Assembly (NCBI GenBank): GCA_030740295.1
Contig: JASLXP010000667.1
Location: 1 to 11,315, forward strand
DNA from: Planctomycetota bacterium
Lineage (GTDB): Bacteria > Planctomycetota > PUPC01 > JACPCR01
Direction: 5' to 3'
Length of the DNA stretch: 11,315 nucleotides
This document shows, in pieces, positions 1-8,739 of this stretch (within the stretch, counting starts at the first letter, position 1; each line of letters begins with the position of its first letter). Under the pieces are notes generated by a model, which was not told the DNA's origin, searched no databases, and saw nothing but the letters and a program-made list of their open reading frames with translations. Made by a program: the position numbers and the translations under genes.

Positions 1-1683
1 AATGACGTCAGGATTTCCGACGAACGCTACCTGTCGCAATTGCAATCGCTCTTCATCGGCGATTTCCTGGCAGCCGGTTCTGATAGTCCGAAGTCTGCCA
101 ATTCAGTTCCCGCCGAAACGCTCCGCAAGATGCAGGACTGCTTTACCCCGATTCCGCTCCGCTACCGACTGACACGCAAGGAGGCATTGGCGAACTACGA
201 AAAGGCGGAGCAACTTTGCGTAGAAACCATCACGCAGAACCCCAAAGCCGCCAATCTCTGGCTCGTTCGCAATCGCCGGATCATCGCCCTGCTGGGGATG
301 TGGAACCTGGCCGCCGAACCAAAGTATCTGGATGAGGCCGTCAAGGAGTCCAGGATTTCACTTGCTGCTCAACTGCCACGCCGCGCCGACGTCGTGCCGC
401 GATTCTGCCTGGTAAAGAATGAACTTCGCGGGCCGGATGCACATGCAAAGTCGATATTAGCCGACTTCATCGAAGCCACCGGAGGAGCGGACGCGCCCGG
501 GTCGGCCTTTGCGGCGGCAGTCATCCTGTCTCTGGATGCGAACTCCAGGGAACTGCACCATCACTACCGCAAGCTTCTACTGGAAAGGGACGACCGCGAT
601 CCCACGTTGTGGCCCGTGGTTACGTTTCTGCGTGATCGATACCACACGCTTGACCTATTAAGAGTCAAACTCGCTCGACCAGAGCGACGCATCAGGGCCC
701 GCTACGGTGATGTCATCTGGCCTCGTTCCCATCTCATCAATCACGGGCTGGAGCCGATGACTAACCGCCTGCCAAGCATCGAACTCAAGACCCTCGACGG
801 GGGCACGATGAATCTTCCAGAGGATTCTGAGGGCAAGTTGACGCTGCTCGTGTTTGTCGAGCCACCTGCCGATCCGAAGGCACGATTCCCTCAAACAATC
901 GGCGGGGCGATTGATGAAAGAAGCAAAAAGAACCGCCCGGGCGTGATGCAATGGGCCATCGAGAGAGGCGACCTTCACATCCACAAAGAGGTCAGGGTGA
1001 TCGCAGCTTTTCTGAGCGACGACGCGGAACGGGTCAAGGCGCTGATGAAAGAATACAAGTGGCCCTGTCAGGCGGCCCTGGTTCCCAGCGGTCTGGGCAA
1101 CCCGCTGGTCAGCCAACTGGGCATCCTTTCCGCGGATCGTATCCCCAACATCTTTCTGCTCCGCCGCGACGGCACAGTCGCCTGGTCGATTTCTGGATTC
1201 AATTGCAAACGCGATTTCGGTTATCCGTTCGCCATCCTTCTCGCCATGAAAGTCCACATCGAAGTGTGCGACACCGAGCTCGCTTACAAGGCCCTGGCAA
1301 AGGGCGATTTTCAGGAAGCCGCGAGCATTTTCTCCGGCCCCTTCCTTCCCGTAAAGGACGAACGCTACCGCTGGGCCGGCCCCCGATTTCACGGCCGCGC
1401 TCTTTCAAACATGGGACTGAAGAAATGGGACGCCGCCCTGGCCGATATCGATACGGCCATCGCCGCACACCAGAAAGGCTTCCGTCACGCAAAGCTGCAG
1501 CCCTGTCAAAGCATGGTGGAGATGCAACTCACGAAGGCCACCATCCTCGAGAAGCTCGGCCGGACGGAGGAAGCCAGAGCAACTCGTGAATACGCCGCCA
1601 CACCAACCGCGCAGTATCCTGAGACCCTCTACGATCTGTTTCACGCACGATTAAGAGAGTTAAATATCAAGGAAAGGAAGTGA
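1..1683 (+). CDS. TPR protein with central thioredoxin-like domain (5'-partial)
   Basis: The reading frame is open from base 1 and ends at TGA 1681-1683, giving 560 visible residues. No convincing start or Shine-Dalgarno is seen, so the true start lies upstream. The N-terminal part (about residues 45-240) is helical and TPR-like. A thioredoxin-like (redoxin/AhpC-TSA-type) fold follows at about residues 254-420. It opens with LPSIELKTLDGG, has the central strand LTLLVFVEP, and has the segment RIPNIFLLRRDGTVAWSISG, whose P-N-I-F-L and D-G-x-V features are typical of the cis-Pro region of the fold. No CXXC is present at the usual active site, so redox activity is doubtful and a binding or scaffold role is more likely. 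The C-terminus (about 425-530) has further TPR-like helices (ALAKGDFQEAASIFSGPF, ALSNMGLKKWDAALADIDTA). The gene lies 5 nt upstream of the transglutaminase-like gene and its last codons hold that gene's ribosome-binding site, so they are probably co-transcribed. The fold assignment is fairly safe; the function is unknown. Confidence 0.85.
   Translation, partial: NDVRISDERYLSQLQSLFIGDFLAAGSDSPKSANSVPAETLRKMQDCFTPIPLRYRLTRKEALANYEKAEQLCVETITQNPKAANLWLVRNRRIIALLGMWNLAAEPKYLDEAVKESRISLAAQLPRRADVVPRFCLVKNELRGPDAHAKSILADFIEATGGADAPGSAFAAAVILSLDANSRELHHHYRKLLLERDDRDPTLWPVVTFLRDRYHTLDLLRVKLARPERRIRARYGDVIWPRSHLINHGLEPMTNRLPSIELKTLDGGTMNLPEDSEGKLTLLVFVEPPADPKARFPQTIGGAIDERSKKNRPGVMQWAIERGDLHIHKEVRVIAAFLSDDAERVKALMKEYKWPCQAALVPSGLGNPLVSQLGILSADRIPNIFLLRRDGTVAWSISGFNCKRDFGYPFAILLAMKVHIEVCDTELAYKALAKGDFQEAASIFSGPFLPVKDERYRWAGPRFHGRALSNMGLKKWDAALADIDTAIAAHQKGFRHAKLQPCQSMVEMQLTKATILEKLGRTEEARATREYAATPTAQYPETLYDLFHARLRELNIKERK
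1671..1680 (+). promoter_or_regulatory. Shine-Dalgarno of the transglutaminase-like gene
   Basis: The purine run GGAAAGGAAG sits inside the last codons of the upstream gene and ends 8 nt before ATG 1689. It favours ATG 1689 over the GTG at 1680, which overlaps the upstream stop. It also fits translational coupling of the two genes. Confidence 0.7.
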
Positions 1684-1688
1684 AGGAC

Positions 1689-3567
1689 ATGAAGAGACAA
1701 ACAACCACAAGCATGTTGTGGCTATTAGTGACACTCGTGATCGGCATAGTCCCCGCTTCGGCTCGCGGCAATAAGCCAGAAACGCCACTCACCGCCCAGG
1801 GCGAAAAACTCCTCGCGACCTACACCGAAATGCTGGACGCGCTGAAGAAAGAGATCGCCGCGGCCGCGCCGGCTATCGATGCGCAGAAGAAGGCTGCGTT
1901 CCTCGCGGCTCACGCGGCGGTTACGGCAGTGCCCGACCGACCGAATCCGAAGGGTCTCAGGAACGCGCCACCCCCGATACGCCCCCAGTTACGCCCTGTT
2001 CAAAGAGGCCCAGGACAATGCATTGGCTGTCGCAAGATCCATTCTGCCGGATGTGGATGCTTTTCTGGTGAGCGACAAAACGCATGCCCAACTGGTCAAG
2101 TGCGCACTTCTCGCTCATGCCACACCCCGCGGGCTCGCGGCTTTCGCGCAACAGGGAAAAGAGCACGGAACCCTCATTGATACGCTTCTCAATGATGAGG
2201 CGCTGATCAAGCAGATTATGGAAATCGGCGGTGCCTATGAAGGCAAATACGGCCAGTCCATGCAAAACTATGCGGCCATTCAGAAGGCAAGCAAACGCTC
2301 CCACGACGGCTTCTTTCAGCGGCTGGCACTCGGCAGCGCCATGGAGCATCCCGACGGCAACATCAGAAAAGAAGGTAAGGCCGCCGCTGACGTGATGGTG
2401 GAGATGTACCTGAATTATGAGAAGGCCTATCTCAACGGTGAGTTGGATGAGGCTTTCGATACCTACAGCGATTGGGAGTACCGCTTCATCTTCCCCCATC
2501 GCTCCGTGGAAGAGGCGACGTGGTTACGGCAAACGATGCGCAACTACCGCCCGGATCACATCTTCATGAAGGACTACAAGTGGCGCTATTGTCGAATCGT
2601 AAAGACCGACATTCCCTACACCAGCAGCGTCAAGAGGCCGGTGAGACCGGATTTGGGGCTGTCTAAAATGCAGGATTATTTCCTTGAAGGTGGGATCTGC
2701 GGCCACCGAGCGTTTGTGGGCAAACTCTCAACAGCCGCCTTTGGAATCCCCACCCGCGGCGCCCGGCAGACCGGCCATGCCGCCATGAGCCACTGGACAC
2801 CGGAGGGATGGACAACGGTTCTCGGCGCTCACTGGACTTTTAACCGGTGGCGCGGCCGCTGCGGCCCGGACTTCGTGCTGGAGACGCAGGCCCGTGAAAA
2901 TGCGAAGGACTACCTGAAAGTGCTGCGCTCACAATGGCTGGGCGATGCGCTTGGCGAGGCGAAGGTGAACGGCATGGCTTACGGTACCGGCGGCGGCTTC
3001 TGGCATGCACTCGCGTTTTACCGGAAGCTGGCGATTGTGGAAGACGCCAGAATCGTCGCGCTTGGCCCCACCGGCGAAGAGCTCGGCGAGTCCAACGTCG
3101 AAGCAACCGCCGAGAAGATTCCGCAAGTCGAATTGACCGAAGCCGACAAGACGATCGTGATCGGTAAAGACGGCGTTGTCACCATCCCGGTAGCTGCCTG
3201 CTCCAACCCCAAGAGCACTGAAAAGGTACGGTTCATGAAAAGTATCGATGGCGGCATACAAGTGCACTACAGCCTCGCGGGCAAGCGGCCCGAGCTGCTC
3301 CGCTACACCCTCCAGTCCCCGTCCACCGGAAAGTATAAGCTGACCGCCAAGGCCGTGACCGTGACCGTGGACAGGAGCTTCCTGCTCCGACTGAACAGAA
3401 GAACGCTGGTCGATATCCCGCTGCCCTACACCCGCGGCATGTGGGAGCAAACCAAGCCAGTCACCATCGCTTTGAAGGAAGGAAGAAACACCCTCCAAAT
3501 CACCATCAAAGCCCCCAACAAAGGCCTGACCATCAAGAGTTTTACTCTGACGCCTGTGAGTAAATAG
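1689..3567 (+). CDS. Secreted transglutaminase-like protein with C-terminal CBM-like domain (frameshifted)
   Basis: ATG 1689 follows a strong Shine-Dalgarno. The N-terminus is a signal peptide (MKRQ, hydrophobic core, cleavage after VPASA). The frame that starts the gene stops at 2180, but all similarity-like sequence after about 1976 lies one base later. Removing one C from the C5 run at 1971-1975 restores A-P-P-R-Y-A-P-S-Y-A-L-F and gives a protein of about 625 aa ending at TAG 3565-3567. Residues about 30-300 are helical. The core then shows GGICGHRAF with candidate nucleophile Cys337 (codon 2698-2700). Next come TGHAAMSHW with His363 or His368, and downstream Asn385/Asp394 as possible third members. 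This Cys-His-Asp/Asn order and the surrounding glycine and tryptophan pattern are those of transglutaminase-like (protease or amidase) folds. Residues about 475-625 look like a CBM6/35-type beta-sandwich, ending with the pattern V-T-I-A-L-K-E-G-R-N-T-L-Q-I-T-I. The substrate is unknown. The frame break could be a sequencing error or real decay. Confidence 0.8.
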
Positions 3568-3594
3568 ACACACCAACGCAACGCTGCCAAAGAA

Positions 3595-3749
3595 ATGGAA
3601 TTCGGCAGGAAAGGCGCAATTGTCGTCGCACTATGCAAGGTCATCGTCGGCATGGACGATGTCGTCTACGAAATGATGATCGCTATCTTAGCGGCACCAG
3701 CGTGAATCTGATCTTCAAGCCACACGGCGACCCGGTAAAGAAGAAATGA
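3595..3749 (+). pseudogene. Possible short gene remnant, unrecognised
   Basis: An ATG at 3595 opens a 36-codon frame that stops at TGA 3703. It contains the segment GMDDVVYE. One base out of phase, the overlapping frame reads NDDRYLSGTSVNLIFKPHGD and then PVKKK before TGA 3747-3749, which looks like a real protein C-terminus. Adding one A to the A3 at 3671-3673 would join them as VVYENDDRYLSG and give about 51 residues. There is no clear ribosome-binding site and I do not recognise the family. It could be the decayed 3' end of a gene, a small frameshifted gene, or chance. Confidence 0.25.
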
Positions 3750-3794
3750 ACAAGCCGGGCAGTTCCCGCTCATGTTCCCAACAGATTCAGCGAT

Positions 3795-3844
3795 GTCACC
3801 TGTGACCCCTCGCCGAGAGGATCGGCGGTCCACAGAAGCCTGTG
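3795..3844. other. Cluster of three short hairpins
   Basis: Three perfect inverted repeats follow one another. The first is GTCAC/GTGAC at 3795-3806 with a 2-nt loop, the second CGCCGA/TCGGCG at 3811-3827 with a 5-nt loop, and the third CACAG/CTGTG at 3831-3844 with a 4-nt loop. They lie between convergent genes and could end transcription from either side or protect mRNA 3' ends, but no T-run follows. The stems are only 5-6 bp each, so chance is possible. Confidence 0.35.
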
Positions 3845-4091
3845 AACAAGCGGTGACGGACGAAGAGTGATGCAGTATCAAGATCTTTTATACGTCCGCG
3901 TCTCGTTCGGAGGACCTGACGGACGCGATGCTCTGCCGCAAAGGCTGGTCATTCAGTTTGGCATCCAGAGTCTGGGTCTCGTTTGCGGAGAATGGTGGAC
4001 TGATGCAATGGCCTCATGCGTCTCTCGACATAATTCCAGGTTTCACAAAACGATTAAGCGTCACAGCCGAATCCTGCAGGCTTGGCAGACT

Positions 4092-7000
4092 TCATTCACT
4101 GCCCTCCGCCAAGACCTCCTTTCCTTTCATCACAACAACGGTCGCCTTTGATTTCGTAGTAAAAGACTCAGTTTCCACAGGTCCCACGGCGAGCCAGCAG
4201 GAGCGTCCACCGCTCAGGGGAACTTTGACCGCGGTGGCATCGTTGTTGTCCACTGCGACTTCAATTTCCGTCGCCAGCTTTGAAGGATTGCGCGTCGGAT
4301 CGTGGGGCAGCAGGACGCTGGTGATGGTGACCGCGTCGCCCTTTTTGGGAGTCCCGCGCCAATGGTACCTGACGCGGTAGGGCACAGGATTGGTTTTATC
4401 CTCCGGCAGGCGATCGAAGACCTGGAAAATAGATCATCAGGTCCCGACCAGGATTGGACCACCGAGTGTAGATCGGCATGTTGGGGCCGATGCCCTTCAC
4501 CACGATCCAGTCGCCGACATAGCCGTTCACCCAGTTGGTGCCGATCTCCGGGCCCAGCACGCCCATGTTGTAGACCGGGCCGGCCCGGGCGCGGAAAGAT
4601 CGGTGAAACTGCAATGTATCACGGATGAGCACCGCTCCAGGTTTGGCAAAGACGACCGTTCGGGTCAGGTCGACTGGATAGGTTTTATAGTTTTGGACTT
4701 TTACTTTTGCATAGGCGAGGGGGCCGTTGTCTGCCTTTTTGAGCACGGTGATGCGCTCGGGTTCATCCAACAGCGGGATGCCTTCGTAGTCTTCGAGCCA
4801 GACGGTGTTGTGGTCCTCCGTCTCCCGTTCCATGTAGCCCTGATCCATCAGCAGCGTCGCGCCTCGATCGACCATTGCGACGATAGCCGGGGCCACTCCC
4901 GGGGAGTGCCCAGCCGGAGGTTCCAGATCGAGCATCATGGCCAGGCTGTCCGGCCTGTCGTCTGACCGGAACATCAGCTTGGATGGGATACGGCCCGGCT
5001 GAAGGATGAACGACTGGTTGTGTTTCTTCTTGAATTCCGGGCCGGACATTTTGAAGTTCTGCCGGTCGAGAACCTTCACATCCTCTTTCGGCGCGATCGG
5101 CTGAATTCTCTCATTGGCGAACAGATAGGCCAGCATCAGCGACCTCGCCGCATTCTCGCCGGTATAGCCCCAACTGAAGATATCCTCGATGCGCCGATTG
5201 CCGTACTGATACAGCCGATGCGCTGCCCAGCGAAAACGCCCGTCGCCGGATGCCCTTGCGCCGAGCTCGAAGATGGCGATCCAATGGCCCCACTCCACGT
5301 TCCAGCCGGTCGTATCGCCGTAATGCGGGAGCGTGCCGACCGGAAGCACCTGCAGCATGAAGCGCCTCAGCAGCTTCTGAATGCCCTGGTCGGCGAAGAC
5401 TTTTTCAGACTCGCCGCGCAGCTCGGCCCAGTCGATGAAGTAGAGAAGCCAGAGCGCGTTGTAGTTGCCCGAATTCTCGTCTGTGTCTTTGAACTGCCAG
5501 AACTCATCCCAGATTCGATTGATATAGGCTTGCCATTTTTCCCTGTCCGGCGCGTCAGGTACGTAATGCAGAAGAATCTGACCTCGCAGTGCCATTCCGA
5601 AGGGCCGATTGAAGTTTCCGTGCTCCACTCTTTCGGGAAAGCTGGGCATGCAGCCGAGCAGGATTTCCCGCAACTGTGCTCTCGTTTTATCCGTGAAGGC
5701 TTTGCTCCCTTTCAGCCAGGACCAGATCCTGTTGATCGTGTTGGGTGAGTGATAGTTCGGAGCGACATTTCTTTCCTTTTCCGGATCGCCATGCTCAAGC
5801 AACCAGTGCGCCTGATTGATAAATGCAATTGCATGCCTTGCCGATTCTTCTCTGCGGGTCACGCGAAAATCGAACGCGAAGTAGCGGGCCTGGTGAAGAT
5901 TTGCCTGAAGATTGGGATACGGCTGAGGCAGCTTCAGCCAGGCGAGATTGGATGTGGCGCGTTTGTTGAAAAAGAGATTCACCACCTCCAGATAATCATT
6001 CCGAGTTGTCTTTTCATAACGCGGAAGCTTCTGCGTTTTGCGCGAAGCCCGTTTCTCATCGACAGTCACAAATCGATTCAGGTACGCCTGGCTGCCCTTT
6101 GTCGGGGACCTGGCTGACAGCTCGGCAGGGATGAACTCCTTCTCGATCGAATATCTGTTTTTGTCCTGGGAAAAGGAAAGCACGAGACGGCATTTACGTT
6201 TTCTGTCCGCGGGCAATCGGAATGAGGTCTCGACCGTCGTGGTCGTGCCGGCATTCACTTCGCGGCCGAGCGGCACTTCGTCGACGGTCTTTCCGGTCCC
6301 GTCGGCGACGTGCAGCTTCTCGAGCTTCGCCGCTCTCGCGGCATCGACCTGCGCTCGCACTTCGCCCCGCCCTTTTGTGCTCTCCGCCGTGAGATGAAAG
6401 CTTGCACCGAGGCCGGAATCCTTGACGCCCAGCCGCATCTTGGCCCAGTAGCGGCCGTCATCGCTGCCGTGCGGATTCCACATCCAGATGAGTTGGCCCC
6501 ATTTGCTCTTTGGATCAGGGTCGTTATCCACGAGCACGATGGCGAATCGCACTGCATCGCTGGCCCTCACATCATACCCCATCGCCGCCCAGGGAATCGC
6601 CGCCTCGACCTGCCAGCCACCTTCAGTCACACGCCCAATGCTGTTGCAGCCTGAAGGAAGGAATTTATTGCGTGTCTTCTCAGTCGTGAGAGAGACGCCG
6701 AAAAACGGATAGGTCAGCGGCTTGAAAGTCGCCTTGTCCCGGAAGCGCCCTGTATCGCGGCCTTCGGCCGTCGATCGGAAATAGAGCTGGAGTGAGTCAC
6801 ACCACCACGGCTTGGAGGTCTTGGCTGTTGCCGCCACGGCTGCGTCGGCAGTAACGTCTGCCGAAAAGTAGAAATTGCTGGCATCCCAGGCCACTCGAAA
6901 GCTGGCGCTGCAGTCAGCGTCGCTGTCGATCTTCGGATCGACTTTGCCTACCTCTTTCGCAACTGCCAGATTTATTTCGGTTTCCGGAATCCCGGCCCAT

Positions 7001-7137
7001 TCGTCCAGCTTGCCATCGATCGCTATCGGCCGAGATATCCCCGTACAAACAAGCTGGCGGTCGAACGGACGTTCAGTGAATTGGACAATCTCCGCCTGCA
7101 CGGGCAAGGCAAGCGCAACCAGCGACAGGATATTCAT
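4092..7137 (-). CDS. CBM9 - heparinase II/III-like polysaccharide lyase (frameshifted)
   Basis: The start chosen is ATG 7135-7137, because it begins a signal peptide (MNILSLVALALPVQA, then E). The in-frame ATG at 7246-7248 would overlap the upstream gene and add 37 residues ahead of it. Residues about 34-240 match a family 9 carbohydrate-binding-like domain (IAIDGKLDEW, FYFSADVTAD, WCDSLQLYF, GGWQVEAAIPWAAMG). Residues about 345-690 form an alpha-helical toroid of the alginate lyase/heparinase type. Residues about 705-800 form the start of the beta-sandwich domain seen in heparinase II/III proteins (SFILQPGRIPSKLMFRS, VDRGATLLMDQGYME, HNTVWLEDYEG). The initial frame stops at 4396 after residue 904 plus nine out-of-phase residues. 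Dropping one base from A4 at 4426-4429 restores LMIYFQVFDRLPEDK and continues to TGA 4092-4094, about 1014 aa in all. The predicted product is exported and binds and eliminatively cleaves a polysaccharide, probably uronate-containing. The substrate is not readable from sequence. It is the last gene of the minus-strand cluster, 11 nt after its neighbour. Confidence 0.85.
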
Positions 7138-7148
7138 AAGATCGATCT

Positions 7149-8645
7149 CTATGAGGTTTTGTCTCGAATGCTGAATCGTAGGATGGGCTGCCTTCCCGTC
7201 AAAGACCCGGCTGGCAGCAGCTTCCTTCCAAAGAATCCATCTGGCCATTCTCCGCCCACAACATCGTACACCAAGGCAACGCGAGACTGGCTTGATCCGC
7301 CAAGCTTTGAAGCGCCCGACGTCGAACGTTCTCCCTTGATGGCCAGCTTCGGATGCGCATCCGCGTAGGCTATCAGGATGTCGATGGCCTTATCGGCATA
7401 TCCCACGTTGCCGGTCAGCAGCCACGCTTTCGCAAGGTCTTGCATGTTCTTTGCACGGCGACTGTGGTAACGCCGAATCCAGGCCTTGTTGAGGAAATCG
7501 TTGTCCACGAATTCCTGCTTACACTTCGGGCAATGGTGGTGGTTGAACGACACCGGAGTTTTCGGCTCGAGCCAGCGGCTGCACTTTCGGCAGCGATAGC
7601 CCTGGTCGTGTCCCGGCGGTCCATCGAGCGGCACGGGCCAATCATATTTCATCGCCCCGTCAGCCCGGCGAATAATGCCCATCTTCCAGGATGCGACCGA
7701 AGGAAAGTACTTCGCCTTGGCCGCGACCTCCGCCTGGAACGCCGGCGGGGTCCAGTGCTTCTGATTAAAGAGGGGCACACTCGCCCACATCGGCCATCGA
7801 CGATAACCCATCAATGGAATGACATCCGAATCGGCCACGCCCGGAATCGAAACCCTCGGGATCAGCGGCTCGGAATACAACGGCGCCAGCGACATCGCTT
7901 TCTTCGTGCTGATGAACATCCGAACAGGCACCGTCTTCGCCTCGCCCGCGCTCAGTTCAGACTTTTTATCCGGAGCGGCGGCCTCGAAATACTTGAGCGT
8001 CTTCGCCGAATCGATCTCCAGTTCGACGGTCTGTTTCTGATCCGTGTTGTTCCTGATCCGGAGCGGGTAGGTGTAGGAGATCTCGCCCTTGTCCTCATTG
8101 ATCTCCGCACCCAAGATATCGAAGTCGACAGAGACCAAGCGCTTCACAAGCCGGAAGTTTCGAATGTGCGCCTTGCGCCAGAGCGGCTCGCCCGGATAAC
8201 CGAGGAGGCGCCGGTAGAGCCGGATATGAAACTGGCCATCCTTGCTCGCATCAGGGCTTAGCCGGCGAAAGACGCCATCATCATCGAGATGCAGATCGAA
8301 TCGTCCTGACGACCACACACCGGTCGGCGCCCTAAATTTCAAATACCAGCCGCTGCTCTGCCGCGATACAGGATGCCCCAACATCACCGCGTTAATGCCG
8401 ACCTGGGAAACAAGCGGTTTCAGATCGAATCGGATTTCATCGTAATCTCTGACGTTGATTCCAAGCTTCTTGAAATCAAGAACGAGTGTCTGCCTGGAGC
8501 CGTCATTCAGATGCCATTCGTATTCAGCAGGCGCGATTTTCCTGATCCGGAGTTTGGCATTCGCCTCATGCTTAAGGAGATCGAGCTGAACAGAATGAGG
8601 CGCGGCAGAGGTCGAACAGAGAAAGGCGATTAGATTGAATAACAT
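7149..8645 (-). CDS. Secreted heparinase-type N-terminal half with zinc ribbon, probably truncated
   Basis: This is a 498-aa frame from ATG 8643-8645; an in-frame TAA lies nine codons upstream, so no earlier ATG exists. The Shine-Dalgarno is weak. The signal peptide is MLFNLIAFLCSTSAA. Residues about 25-180 look like a beta-sandwich, possibly glycan-binding. Residues about 185-265 look like an Ig-type domain (YPLRIRNNTDQKQTVELEID, with a downstream SAGEAKTVPV). Cys352, Cys355, Cys372 and Cys375 form a CXXC-x16-CXXC zinc-ribbon-like knuckle, an insert I associate with heparinase II/III-family proteins of PVC-type bacteria. Helices at about 387-462 (LAKAWLLTGNVGYADKAIDI, then AYADAHPKL) are the first helices of the alpha-toroid. 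After VALVYDVV the expected remaining helices and C-terminal beta-sheet are missing. A 36-residue tail without family character leads to TAG 7149-7151. The protein is therefore likely a lyase truncated by deletion, although a stand-alone binding protein cannot be excluded. It is co-directional with both neighbours. Confidence 0.75.
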   Translation of the reverse strand: MLFNLIAFLCSTSAAPHSVQLDLLKHEANAKLRIRKIAPAEYEWHLNDGSRQTLVLDFKKLGINVRDYDEIRFDLKPLVSQVGINAVMLGHPVSRQSSGWYLKFRAPTGVWSSGRFDLHLDDDGVFRRLSPDASKDGQFHIRLYRRLLGYPGEPLWRKAHIRNFRLVKRLVSVDFDILGAEINEDKGEISYTYPLRIRNNTDQKQTVELEIDSAKTLKYFEAAAPDKKSELSAGEAKTVPVRMFISTKKAMSLAPLYSEPLIPRVSIPGVADSDVIPLMGYRRWPMWASVPLFNQKHWTPPAFQAEVAAKAKYFPSVASWKMGIIRRADGAMKYDWPVPLDGPPGHDQGYRCRKCSRWLEPKTPVSFNHHHCPKCKQEFVDNDFLNKAWIRRYHSRRAKNMQDLAKAWLLTGNVGYADKAIDILIAYADAHPKLAIKGERSTSGASKLGGSSQSRVALVYDVVGGEWPDGFFGRKLLPAGSLTGRQPILRFSIRDKTS

Positions 8646-8739
8646 TGGAATGGCGTATAGCAGGCGCGATTACAGGTCTCGTCTCTGTATAGGTGTCGTT
8701 ATCGGCGATGGCAACTGCAGGCTGAGAAGCTCACGGCCA

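Larger units (their letters stand above)
3568..4091. other. Convergent intergenic region
   Basis: These 524 bases separate the plus-strand operon from the end of the minus-strand cluster. Short open frames exist on both strands, but none has a Shine-Dalgarno plus recognisable protein character. Two things stand out and are listed separately: a possible gene remnant at 3595-3749 and three adjacent short hairpins at 3795-3844. No hairpin followed by a T-run, as in a classical intrinsic terminator, was seen for either converging operon. Confidence 0.6.

Noticed and set aside
658..1392. Open frame of 244 codons on the minus strand
   Set aside because: It is opposite the thioredoxin-like domain of the first gene and has no recognisable motif or ribosome-binding site.
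3867..4151. Open frame of 94 codons on the plus strand in the intergenic region
   Set aside because: It runs into the antisense of the lyase C-terminus, has no Shine-Dalgarno, and reads as random composition.
7138..7248. Upstream in-frame ATG at 7246-7248 for the CBM9-lyase gene
   Set aside because: It would overlap the end of the preceding gene and put 37 non-signal residues ahead of a good signal peptide that starts at ATG 7135-7137.
7353..8261. Open frame of 302 codons on the plus strand
   Set aside because: It is antisense to the 498-aa gene, whose zinc ribbon and signal peptide are convincing. The plus-strand product is Arg-rich and featureless.
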